Shown: positions 25,565-32,817 of the stretch, piece by piece
Layout: every line of letters starts with the position of its first letter
How positions within the stretch are numbered: the first letter of the stretch is position 1
From: Oscillospiraceae bacterium
Lineage (GTDB): Bacteria; Bacillota; Clostridia; Oscillospirales; Oscillospiraceae
DNA length: 35,422 nucleotides
Direction of reading: 5' to 3'
NCBI GenBank assembly: GCA_031260605.1
Contig: JAISLF010000045.1
Span: 1-35,422 of the forward strand
Made by a program: the position numbers and the translations under genes
Notes under the pieces: model-generated
Databases searched by the model: none
The model's input: the letters and a program-made list of their open reading frames with translations, nothing else
Told to the model about the DNA's origin: nothing

Positions 25565-26866
25565 CTATCGGAAAACGCTCCCCTCTTTTAGCGTTTTTCC
25601 GGAAACAACAAGCTCTTCGGCGAGGTCAAACAGCACAATACGCTTTTCGTTGCGGTCCTTCAGCTCCGCGCGCGCCGCAAGCTCCTGCTCGTCCACGCCC
25701 TCCTCGTATTCCTTAAAGTCGGATTTTGGGGCGATTATTACATTTGCGCCGCTTTGCGCGAGTATATCAACGTAAAACTCACGTGCCATAAGCACAATCG
25801 GCAGATAGACATAGCTGCGTCCCTGCTCGTCGTAAAAAATAGTGTCTGCCGGGGCAAGGCGCGCGTCCTTCTGAGAAAAAATTATCTCAAAGGGCACCTC
25901 GCGCAGGCGAAGCGTGTTGGCGGTTTCTCTGTTTGAGGTCAGAACCGCGACGGTTCTTTCGCCGTCTGATTCCCCGAGGGACTCAATCCGCATTGCAACC
26001 GGTCTGTCTGACACGGCGGGAATAAGCACGTTTATGCTGCCGGAGGGCGGAAGCTTAGCCGCAATGTCGTCGGGCACTGCGGCGCAGAGCCGCCATGTGC
26101 TGTCTGTTGTAAGCTTGCCGACTGTGCCGCTTGCGTCATACTGAGGAGCGGCAAACATACCGTCCAGCTCGCTCGGCGACGCGCCGGAAACATTGCCGAC
26201 GGAAATGCCCTCAAGTCCGTCGGTTTCGGAGGAAAACAGCCCTCCTGATTTCGCGCGGATTGCGGTGGCGGTAAGTCCGGACAGGTCTGCTGTATAGTCC
26301 GGCTCGTCCAGCCCGGCTACTGCGCGCTGCAAAAGCAGCATACGCTCAATTTCAGACGCAAGATCCGCCTCACGCCCGGACTGATAAAGATAGGCGAGGC
26401 TTTTTGCGCCGATTTGGCACGCGTCCTCTAATGCCGCCAGCGGCAGCCCGGAAAACTCACGCGCCAGCGCCTCCCGCAGTGCAAGCACGTTTGCGCCGAG
26501 AATTCTCCCGCTGTCCGCTGCGGGATAGCTCTCGGCAACGGTCTGACCCGCCGATACGCGGGCGCTCTCTCGCGTTTTTATGACCGTCACTGCCGGACTT
26601 CCGAAAAGCACCTCGTCCGTGCGTAATATGTATCCGGAGGACGCAAACGAGTCGCTGTATACAATAGAATAAACAGAAGCAAGCCGTACCGGCTTTTTTA
26701 TCATACTGTATACATTAAAACCGACGGTTGCGGCAAACCAGAGCGCAATAACAAAGACCGCGACGCGCACAACGGTCGTCCTGCGCGGAAGCGGACGGGC
26801 ATGCTCATAATAATCGTCCTCCTCCGGCTCATCGTATAAAAATTCCCGTTCCCGGTTCCGGCTCAC
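25565..26866 (-). CDS. HlyD-like single-pass membrane protein
   Basis: A 433-aa protein with an acidic, Tyr-rich N-terminus (about 1-28), one membrane helix (about 33-55) and a large extracytoplasmic part. The SSGYILRTDEVLFGSPAVTVIKTRESARVSAGQTVAESYP segment resembles the biotinyl-lipoyl-like hairpin of HlyD/efflux adaptor proteins; a helical region follows (about 125-180) and beta domains to about 390. It starts with GTG at 26866, whose GTGA overlaps the hfq stop codon, with GGAGG 5 nt upstream. No transporter partner is nearby. HlyD-like genes ahead of ylmE and sepF are found in other clostridia (from memory), so it may serve the envelope or division. Function unproven. Confidence 0.75.
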   Translation of the reverse strand: MSRNREREFLYDEPEEDDYYEHARPLPRRTTVVRVAVFVIALWFAATVGFNVYSMIKKPVRLASVYSIVYSDSFASSGYILRTDEVLFGSPAVTVIKTRESARVSAGQTVAESYPAADSGRILGANVLALREALAREFSGLPLAALEDACQIGAKSLAYLYQSGREADLASEIERMLLLQRAVAGLDEPDYTADLSGLTATAIRAKSGGLFSSETDGLEGISVGNVSGASPSELDGMFAAPQYDASGTVGKLTTDSTWRLCAAVPDDIAAKLPPSGSINVLIPAVSDRPVAMRIESLGESDGERTVAVLTSNRETANTLRLREVPFEIIFSQKDARLAPADTIFYDEQGRSYVYLPIVLMAREFYVDILAQSGANVIIAPKSDFKEYEEGVDEQELAARAELKDRNEKRIVLFDLAEELVVSGKTLKEGSVFR

Positions 26867-27075
26867 TTAACCTCCGGCGCAAGTGAAACAGACTGCGACG
26901 GTATAATCGTCGAAACCGCGTGTTTGAAAACAATTTGCTGCTGTCCCTCAACGTCCAGCGCGAGAGTGAAATTATCAAAGGCGGTAATTATCCCGCGAAT
27001 CTGAAATCCGTTCAGCAAAAACACCTTAACCGGAATGCGTCCTGCGCGGGCGCGGTTCAAAAATACATCTTGCAT
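26863..27075 (-). CDS. hfq: RNA chaperone Hfq
   Basis: A 70-aa Sm-like protein that forms hexamers and binds small RNAs and A-rich mRNA. Sm1 is FLLNGFQIRGIITAFDNFTLAL (19-40) and Sm2 carries the KH motif (FKHAVSTIIP, 50-59). I chose ATG 27075, with AGGAGA (27083-27088) about 8 nt upstream; a TTG at 27096 would add seven residues without a site. It is the first gene of the operon, with a consensus promoter upstream, and its stop codon overlaps the GTG of the HlyD-like gene. Its usual neighbour miaA is absent. Confidence 0.95.
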   Translation of the reverse strand: MQDVFLNRARAGRIPVKVFLLNGFQIRGIITAFDNFTLALDVEGQQQIVFKHAVSTIIPSQSVSLAPEVK

Positions 27076-27135
27076 AGCAAAATCTCCTAAGTACAAGCGA
27101 CCTTACATCAAAGGCTCATAACCCATTATATATAC

Positions 27136-27164
27136 ATTATAACCAATTGGTTTTGAAAATGCAA
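27136..27164 (-). promoter_or_regulatory. Promoter of the hfq operon
   Basis: Minus strand: -35 TTGCAT (27159-27164), 17-bp spacer, -10 TATAAT (27136-27141). The predicted start is near 27129, giving a leader of about 54 nt. The perfect palindrome AACCAATTGGTT (27141-27152) lies in the spacer beside the -10 and could be an operator. The -35 sits next to the truncated end of repeat copy C. Confidence 0.75.
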
Positions 27165-27350
27165 GAGGGGGAGCGGCGAAAGGGGGTGTTTTCTCGCGGC
27201 GGCGTACCGGCGCAGGCCGAAGAGTGCAATGCAACACCGAACCCGCGCGTCACGACGCGCAAAGCGCGAAGAAAGACAAACGCACCCAACGCATCCCAAA
27301 AGCAGGGTGCAATGGGTGCGACGCAAATTGTTTGCGGCAAACCAAACAAA

Positions 27351-27375
27351 GGACGCAGAGGGCAGCGTCCCCCAC
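27351..27375 (-). repeat. GTAG-type palindrome (variant GTGG) in copy C
   Basis: Minus strand reads GTGGGGGACGCTG and then TGCGTCC; equivalent in position to the units at 17996 and 32146, but with the acgctg-type arms seen elsewhere in the family. Confidence 0.55.
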
Positions 27376-27470
27376 GGAAGTAAAGCCCTGTGGCAACGGA
27401 GTGCGCAACCGCAACGACAGACACAACCCACCTCTACAACACCCTCATCCCGCCGGGACACGCAACAAAT

Positions 27471-27489
27471 TGCCGCACAATGTGCGGCA
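27471..27489. repeat. Small internal palindrome of copy C
   Basis: TGCCGCAC and GTGCGGCA arms, as in copies A, B and D. Confidence 0.85.
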
Positions 27490-27721
27490 GCAATCGTAGC
27501 AGCAAAATCCTTCCGGTTACCACCCCCACCGCACCTCGCGGCAAGAGACCGCCTTACCTAAGTCTTTAGCCCCGAACAGGCTTCGCCCCTGCGTGCGGCT
27601 GGGCTAAAGCGTTCGGACGCTACTCCGCACCTGTCACGGTGCGGGAATGCACCTACTTGCAGCCCAATCCCGCCCGGCATAAAAACAAGATTGCTTCTTC
27701 TAAAGAAGTCGCCCCTTTTTT

Positions 27722-27757
27722 GGTTACTTTTTTCCGGCGAAGCGGAAAAAAGTAACC
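27722..27757. repeat. Left-end hairpin of copy C, long form
   Basis: 15-bp stem with six T paired to six A, loop GCGAAG; identical in form to 18502-18537. Confidence 0.9.
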
Positions 27758-27856
27758 GCCGCCGCGCGCAGCGGCACCTCGCGCCGCCACCAGCGCCCCT
27801 GGTGAACAAGCATAAAGCCGCACCAAGCAGAAGTCCTAAAACACAAAAGCAAAAAA

Positions 27857-29143
27857 CTACTGCAACACCTGCGCCAAGGTAAGAATCCCCTCATTCTGCC
27901 TATAAATCGTATCCAGCTGCGTCAGCGGAATCGGCGCAATGCCCTTGCCGCACTCGATGGTGTAGCCGGGGCGGTTGTAGCTTGCTATAAACCAGTCCTT
28001 GTAGCCCGCATTGCCGGACTCGGCAGGCGTCAGGTCAAGCGCGTAGCCCGAAACGTCCGCAAAAAGCCGCGCGACGTCGTACGAGCCCTCCGGCTCAAAG
28101 CCGTCGTACTTCCAGTATATAACCTCACCCTGTGTGTGATAGGACAGCGTCAGCGCAAAATTGTGACGCAGGGTGAAGTTGTAGACCGCGAGGGATTCCG
28201 GCGCGGTGAGCGGCCCGGGACCGACAAAATCGCGCGGCGCGGGCTTTGTAAATCCCTGCGCGTACTTTATCTCCTTTGCCTGCTCCCACCCGGCAGGATA
28301 CTGCAAATTCGGGTCGGTTCCGGCAATATTCGCTTTCCACCCGCCTGTAAAAGGAATTTCGGGAAAGTCCCCGGCGATAACCTTTGCTGTAGCGTATTCC
28401 CCGGGGCTGTGCTCCGCCGCGCCGGTCACGAGGTTCACGCCGTCGGGATTGACAAGCGGTATCATATATAATGACGCGCGGTCGTACATCGCCTTTGCCG
28501 AAATTCCGTATATGCTGCCGCCAAAGGCGTATGCCTTTGCGTAGCTTTCAATGTATTTCATACAAAGCGAGGTTGTTATCCACTCATTTGCGTGGTGCGA
28601 GGCGTTCACAAACACCTCACGCGCGCCGCTTCCGATTTTCATTGCGTAAATTTCCCGCCCGGAAACACTTTGACCCACGCTGTCAGTCTGAATAAAGGGG
28701 TGTCGCGCGGACAAGCCGCTTGCAAAAAAGTGCATATATGCCGAGGAAACGCGGATTTTGTCCGAAAACAGGTCAAAATGCAGCGGTATAATCAGCTGCG
28801 TTCCGGGAACAAGATATTCCGGGCGCACCTGCGGGTTTGCCGCTGTGATTGCGTCTACAGAAGCGCCGTTTGCCGCCGCAATCTTCCACAGCGTCTGCCC
28901 CGGGCGAATCGTGTATGAGAAATACCCCCTGAGGTAAGGCGCGAGTCTGTTCCAGGTGTTGTCGCCGACAATGCCGTCCTGCAAAAGCCCGCGTGTCGCC
29001 TGAAAACGCCGGACGGCGGTCTGTGTTTTCTCACCGAAAGCCCCGTCGGTGGTAACAGGAAAGCCGGCGCGGTTAAGCGCAGTTTGAACAAGGTCTGTGT
29101 AGGGTGTTCGGTCGCCTGATTTGAGCACAGGTAGCTTTTTCAT
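27857..29143 (-). CDS. LysM/peptidoglycan-binding M14 zinc peptidase (gamma-D-glutamyl-diamino acid endopeptidase-like)
   Basis: A 428-aa protein with a PG_binding_1 domain (about 8-68, DGAFGEKTQTAVRRFQ), a LysM domain (about 75-120, YTIRPGQTLWKIAAANG) and an M14 carboxypeptidase-fold domain (about 130-428). Zinc ligands are His184 and Glu187 (HANE) and His336 (LSYHTQ); the catalytic Glu is probably Glu397 (YTIECGKG). NPDG (232-235) is also present. This layout matches Bacillus endopeptidase I, which cuts the peptidoglycan stem peptide. There is no signal peptide from ATG 29143 (AAGGGGA site upstream), which suggests a cytosolic or mother-cell role. A longer open frame to 29314 lacks a good start. 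Confidence 0.88.
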   Translation of the reverse strand: MKKLPVLKSGDRTPYTDLVQTALNRAGFPVTTDGAFGEKTQTAVRRFQATRGLLQDGIVGDNTWNRLAPYLRGYFSYTIRPGQTLWKIAAANGASVDAITAANPQVRPEYLVPGTQLIIPLHFDLFSDKIRVSSAYMHFFASGLSARHPFIQTDSVGQSVSGREIYAMKIGSGAREVFVNASHHANEWITTSLCMKYIESYAKAYAFGGSIYGISAKAMYDRASLYMIPLVNPDGVNLVTGAAEHSPGEYATAKVIAGDFPEIPFTGGWKANIAGTDPNLQYPAGWEQAKEIKYAQGFTKPAPRDFVGPGPLTAPESLAVYNFTLRHNFALTLSYHTQGEVIYWKYDGFEPEGSYDVARLFADVSGYALDLTPAESGNAGYKDWFIASYNRPGYTIECGKGIAPIPLTQLDTIYRQNEGILTLAQVLQ

Positions 29144-29401
29144 AGACAATCCCCTTGCGGCGGATTCTTGCTGCCGCAATGTTAGTATATGCAGGAGCGC
29201 GGGAAAGGTTTCTTGCAGCGTGACTCGGGGTATGCGCCCAAATAAGCGTGCAAATCCGCCCTCAGGGGTCTTTTTGCAGCCGCTTGCTGCTGTTTTGCAC
29301 CTCTGCGCCGTCAATTTTGTTCAATTTCCCTATTGCACTTCACTAAACTTTACTGTAAAATAGGACAAAAGATATTTTTCATAGAGGTTAGGTAAGAATT
29401 A
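29144..29401. other. Divergent intergenic region between M14 peptidase and MATE genes
   Basis: 258 bp with no gene. The right part holds the MATE promoter. On the minus strand a TATACT at 29184-29189 could be the -10 for the peptidase gene, but no convincing -35 is seen. Confidence 0.5.
29333..29361 (+). promoter_or_regulatory. Promoter of the MATE transporter gene
   Basis: -35 TTGCAC (29333-29338), 17-bp spacer, -10 TAAAAT (29356-29361); predicted start near 29368, about 34 nt before the ATG. Confidence 0.7.
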
Positions 29402-30805
29402 ATGGTCAAAGCACTCAAACAAAAGCCAAAGGCGTTTTACGGCGCAATGTTTTCCCTGATGATTCCGATGATTGTTCAGAATCTCATACAGCAGTCCGTC
29501 GCCTTTGCGGACAATTTTATGGTCGGCTTTACGGCGGCGGGTGAGCTGAACCTTGCCGCCGTCACCGTTGCGACGGCGCCGTTTTTTGTCATAATGGTTC
29601 TCTCGTTCGGCATTCAGTCAGGCGTCGGCATACTCGCCGCGCAGTATTGGGGCAAGGAGGATCAGAAATCAATCTCGAAAATCCTCGGCGTCGGGTTTTA
29701 CTTCGCCTTGGTTGCGGGAATCATCGCGGTTGTCGCGCTGCTTATCTTTCCTGCGCCGATTATGCACCTGATTTCGGACAACTACGAGGTTGCGGAGCTT
29801 GCCGCGAAATACGCGCGAATCGCCGCCGTCGGGCAATTTTTCGCGGGCTTTAACTCGACGTATATTGCCCTGCAAAGAAGCTGTGAGAATACAAAAATCG
29901 GTCTTATTTCCCTCACGGCGACGTCGCTTTTGAACCTGTTTCTAAACTGGGTGTTCATTTTCGGCAACCTCGGCGCACCTGAAATGGGCGTTGAAGGCGC
30001 GGCTCTTGCAACGCTTATCTCGCACGTTGCCGGCAGCATTATCCTCATTGTGTACGCGCTGGCAGACAAGCGGCTGCGTTTGTCGCTTAAGCTGCTTATA
30101 AAGCCCGGCCTTGTCATAACGCGGGACTTTTTCAAGTACGCGCTCCCGGTTATCATTAACGAGACATTTTGGGGTCTCGCGCTGATGTTCTACCCGATGA
30201 TTCTCGGCCATATGAAGAATTCAGACGCACTGCACGCGGCTTATAACATCGCAGGCTCTGTTGAGAAAATTTTCACCGTCGCGGTGTTCGCCTGCGGCAA
30301 CGCGGCAAGCGTTATGGTCGGCAACGCAATCGGCGCGGGAGAGGACAAGGAATCTGTGTTCCAAACGGCAAAATGCCTTGCGATTGTCAGCTTTTTGATG
30401 GGACTTGTACAGGCGCTGCTGCTTGTTTTGGCGACGCTGTTCTTAATGGGTCCGGTTATATTCCCGATGTTCAAGCTATCGGACTACGGAGCCGAAAGCG
30501 CTACGGTTATGCTGTTCCTGCTGTCTGCCGTCGTCCCGTTCCGCAGTATCGGGTTTGCTCTGGGCGTCGGCGCGCTGCGCGGCGGCGGAGACACCAAGGC
30601 CGTTATGATTATTGATATAGCAACGCTGTATCTCGTCGCGCTGCCGATTGGGCTTATCACAAGCAGAATCTTTAACAGCGGCATAATCGGGGTCTGGTGT
30701 GTGTACGGCAGTATTCTGCTTGAGGACGTAAGCAAAACGCTGATTCTGATTTGGCGTACAGCGGGCAAGAAATGGATTCGCAACGTGACGCGAGAGCTTG
30801 CGTAA
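29402..30805 (+). CDS. MATE family efflux transporter
   Basis: A 467-aa inner-membrane antiporter with about 12 predicted helices in two similar halves. The start (FSLMIPMIVQNLIQQSVAFADNFMVG) and the GVGILAAQYWGKED loop are typical of the NorM/DinF superfamily, as is the second-half YNIAGSVEKI...NAASVMVGNAIGAGEDK region. Such proteins export cationic drugs or metabolites using Na+ or H+ gradients; the substrate cannot be read from sequence. It is a single-gene unit with its own promoter and terminator, divergent from the peptidase gene. AGGTTAGGTAAG precedes the ATG. Confidence 0.93.
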   Translation: MVKALKQKPKAFYGAMFSLMIPMIVQNLIQQSVAFADNFMVGFTAAGELNLAAVTVATAPFFVIMVLSFGIQSGVGILAAQYWGKEDQKSISKILGVGFYFALVAGIIAVVALLIFPAPIMHLISDNYEVAELAAKYARIAAVGQFFAGFNSTYIALQRSCENTKIGLISLTATSLLNLFLNWVFIFGNLGAPEMGVEGAALATLISHVAGSIILIVYALADKRLRLSLKLLIKPGLVITRDFFKYALPVIINETFWGLALMFYPMILGHMKNSDALHAAYNIAGSVEKIFTVAVFACGNAASVMVGNAIGAGEDKESVFQTAKCLAIVSFLMGLVQALLLVLATLFLMGPVIFPMFKLSDYGAESATVMLFLLSAVVPFRSIGFALGVGALRGGGDTKAVMIIDIATLYLVALPIGLITSRIFNSGIIGVWCVYGSILLEDVSKTLILIWRTAGKKWIRNVTRELA

Positions 30806-30819
30806 GCTTTTGACGCGGC

Positions 30820-30867
30820 AAACGCCTTTCTATGAGGACTGAGGTCCTCATAGAAAGGCGTTTTTTT
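30820..30867 (+). terminator. Strong intrinsic terminator of the MATE gene
   Basis: A perfect 20-bp stem (AAACGCCTTTCTATGAGGAC with its complement), TGAG loop, and seven U at 30861-30867. It lies 14 bp after the stop codon and also separates the convergent lipoprotein gene, for which it may work in reverse with a short U run. Confidence 0.92.
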
Positions 30868-30881
30868 GTGCGGCGATTCGG

Positions 30882-31406
30882 TCAACGATTGCTTGAATAA
30901 TACCAGCGGTCACCCAACTCATAAATGCGGTAATCCTTATATCTTTTACCCCGATAATAGTATTGCGGGCGTTTGTTCACGAGCATATACGTGAAAACGT
31001 TCATGGCCTCCATCGAAACGAAATCCATCTGGTTTTTGTGATAATAAATGCAGTCAAACTCAAGCCTGCGAGTGTAAAGACTTTTTAGCGAAATTATTGC
31101 ATCCGCGACTGTATCGGAGATCTCGACCTCGGTTGATTTCGACCCCTCTTCTGTGTGGTCATAATAATGAAGCGTGCCACTGTTAAAATCTAAAAAACAG
31201 GCAAAGTATTCGGTTTTTTCTGCCGGCGGTGCAGGCATTGTTGAAATTATAAAGTCGGTGATTAGCTGCAGCTGCGGCTTGTATTCGGCGAATTGTTCGC
31301 GTTTTTCGGGTATCGGGTCGTAACCCGGCGGGTCAATGCCGCAGGTGACCAAGGCGACGCAAAGGAGTACAAGAATTGCGCACAAAAGGAGCATGTTGAG
31401 TTTCAT
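30882..31406 (-). CDS. Small putative lipoprotein of unknown function
   Basis: A 174-aa protein. The first 21 residues are a signal peptide with a very hydrophobic core and a lipobox-like LVTC (Cys22; Thr at -1 is unusual). The mature part is Tyr-rich, ends in YKDYRIYELGDRWYYSSNR, and has no motif I recognise. ATG 31406 has AAGGA 6 nt upstream. The same open frame continues upstream to 31832 through repeat copy D, but that part is repeat sequence and is not counted. The gene converges on the MATE gene. Confidence 0.78.
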   Translation of the reverse strand: MKLNMLLLCAILVLLCVALVTCGIDPPGYDPIPEKREQFAEYKPQLQLITDFIISTMPAPPAEKTEYFACFLDFNSGTLHYYDHTEEGSKSTEVEISDTVADAIISLKSLYTRRLEFDCIYYHKNQMDFVSMEAMNVFTYMLVNKRPQYYYRGKRYKDYRIYELGDRWYYSSNR

Positions 31407-31437
31407 TTTTTTCCTTAGTGGTGATAAAGAGGCGGGT

Positions 31438-31460
31438 GTAGGGCGGCAGCCTGCCGCCCG
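31438..31460 (+). repeat. GTAG palindrome (REP-like)
   Basis: GTAG with arms GGCGGCAG and CTGCCGCC; one G shorter than the unit at 35008. Confidence 0.75.
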
Positions 31461-31568
31461 GGGGTTGCTTCGACCCTTTGTTTGGTTTTTGCTCGGGTGT
31501 AAGCGTAGACCTGCGGCGCAGATTGCGGTATTCGGCTGGGTTTTTGCCTTTTTCAGGCTCCGTCTTTT

Positions 31569-31594
31569 GTAGGGGACGCTGCCCCCAGCGTCCC
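31569..31594 (+). repeat. GTAG palindrome (REP-like)
   Basis: GTAG with arms GGGACGCTG and CAGCGTCCC, a perfect 9-bp stem. It is followed by a short GGCGG/CCGCC palindrome at about 31598-31610. Confidence 0.78.
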
Positions 31595-31626
31595 TTGTGG
31601 CGGTTACCGCCGGATTTTTTGCGGGC

Positions 31627-31652
31627 GTAGGGGCGACCGTACCGGTCGCCCG
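31627..31652 (+). repeat. GTAG palindrome (REP-like)
   Basis: GTAG with arms GGGCGACCG and CGGTCGCCC. Confidence 0.78.
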
Positions 31653-31768
31653 CTGTTTGGTTTGGCTTTTATTCTGGTGCAACCGTTTTACATGCGGCGC
31701 AGGGTGCGGTGTTTGTAATTGTGGCGAAGCTTGGCAGCTTCGCGCAGCAAAGCGCCTACGCGGCGGGC

Positions 31769-31802
31769 GGTTACTTTTTCCGCTTCGCCGGAAAAAGTAA
31801 CC
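31769..31802. repeat. Left-end hairpin of copy D
   Basis: 14-bp stem GGTTACTTTTTCCG with CGGAAAAAGTAACC, loop CTTCGC. Confidence 0.9.
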
Positions 31803-32035
31803 AAAAAGGGGCGACTTCTTTAGAAGAAGCAATCTTTTTTTTATACGGGAACTGCAGTGGTGACAATGCGGATTATGCCTGTCCCCGCGACGTATTGCGG
31901 TGAAGTGCGCGAACGCTTACGCTGCGCCGCACATAGAGGCGAAGCCTGTCGCGGCGTTGGAGACTTAGGTAGGGCTGTAAGTTACCGCGAACTGCCGTCG
32001 GGTGCCAACCGGAAGGACTGTGCTGCTACGATTGC

Positions 32036-32054
32036 TGCCGCACATTGTGCGGCA
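32036..32054. repeat. Small internal palindrome of copy D
   Basis: TGCCGCAC and GTGCGGCA arms, 267 bp from the left hairpin start. Confidence 0.85.
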
Positions 32055-32145
32055 ATGCGGTGCGTCTCCCGACGGGGTGAGATTGTTGTTGCAGTGGGTG
32101 CGCTCTTGCGGTTCAGGGCATTGCCCCGTTACCGCAACAACCTCC

Positions 32146-32171
32146 GTAGGGGACGGCGTCCTCGACGTCCC
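32146..32171 (+). repeat. GTAG palindrome (REP-like) in copy D core
   Basis: GTAG followed by GGGACGGCG and ending CGACGTCCC; position-equivalent to 240 and 17996. Confidence 0.7.
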
Positions 32172-32467
32172 TTGTTTGGTTTGCCGCAGACGTTTGCGTT
32201 GTACCACTGCACCCTGCTATGTAGGTGCAGCGGGTGCGTACGTCTACCTCCGCACTTCGTGCGTCGGGACACGCAACTGCTTGCCGCACCACAACAGCGC
32301 AGGGCGCGGTGCGGGTGGGCTTCGCCAAATTCTGGTTGGCACCCACCGACACCTACCGTTTGCACATAGGGCGCAAGCCCGTCAGTCGGCAATTCTGTCT
32401 GAATTCGGACGTACGGACACGTACACTTGCCGCACCGCAAATACCTAAGCCCAAAAGCGGCTTCTTT

Positions 32468-32499
32468 GGTTCCTTTCTTGCCAAGACAAGAAAGGAACC
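32468..32499. repeat. Right-end hairpin of copy D
   Basis: 13-bp stem GGTTCCTTTCTTG with CAAGAAAGGAACC, loop CCAAGA. Confidence 0.9.
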
Positions 32500-32520
32500 G
32501 CCCGCCGCGCAGGCGTAAAG

Positions 32521-32548
32521 CAGGGCGAAGCTGCCAAGCTTCGCCCTG
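32521..32548. repeat. Perfect hairpin in the right arm of copy D
   Basis: 12-bp arms CAGGGCGAAGCT and AGCTTCGCCCTG around GCCA. The homologous region of copy B left (17572-17586) is the shorter loop-less palindrome GGCGAAGCTTCGCC. Confidence 0.8.
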
Positions 32549-32644
32549 CTTACAAACTCCGCAACCACGGCGCACAGCTGAACGCACCCAAGTCAAAGCA
32601 ACGCCCCGCCCAAACGCAAAACCGTCCATCGGCACCCTCACGAA

Positions 32645-32790
32645 CCAAGACAAGAAAGGAACCGCCCGCCGCGCAGACGCTCAGCAGCGCGGCGAGGCGA
32701 AGCTTCGCCGCAGTTACAAACACCGCACCCCCGGCGCACAGCGGCACGCTTGCCTTAACACCAGAGCTATCGTCAAACAACTAACCAGAC
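32645..32790 (+). repeat. Partial right end of the composite repeat
   Basis: Begins with the CCAAGA loop and right arm of the right-end hairpin and continues into the outer arm (GCCCGCCGCGCAG, GCGAAGCTTCGCC, TTACAAACACCGC). The left arm of the hairpin and everything before it are missing. Confidence 0.8.
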
Positions 32791-32817
32791 CCAACCACCA
32801 GTCCTCAAAGTAAAAAC

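Larger units (their letters stand above)
27165..27835 (-). repeat. Composite repeat, copy C (inverted, right end missing)
   Basis: Reverse-oriented copy between the M14 peptidase gene and hfq. In its own orientation it starts with an outer flank (27835-27758), the long-form left hairpin (27757-27722), the small T/A-rich hairpin, and then the core: the TGCCGCAC palindrome is 268 bp from the hairpin start, against 267 in B and D. It ends after about 590 bp next to the hfq promoter; the right hairpin and right arm are missing. No gene is supported inside. Confidence 0.85.
31425..32815 (+). repeat. Composite repeat, copy D (complete)
   Basis: Fills the whole gap between the small lipoprotein gene and the DUF4173-like gene. 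Left arm with GTAG palindromes at 31438, 31569 and 31627 (spacings 131 and 58, against 132 and 58 in copy E). Left hairpin 31769-31802, core, right hairpin 32468-32499: 731 bp outer edge to outer edge, as in copy B. The right arm contains a perfect 12-bp hairpin (32521-32548) and then a second, partial right end starting exactly at the hairpin loop (32645). Confidence 0.87.

Noticed and set aside
29144-29314. 57-residue N-terminal extension of the M14 peptidase
   Set aside because: No good start or ribosome site, and no signal peptide; ATG 29143 has AAGGGGA upstream and begins at the domain boundary.
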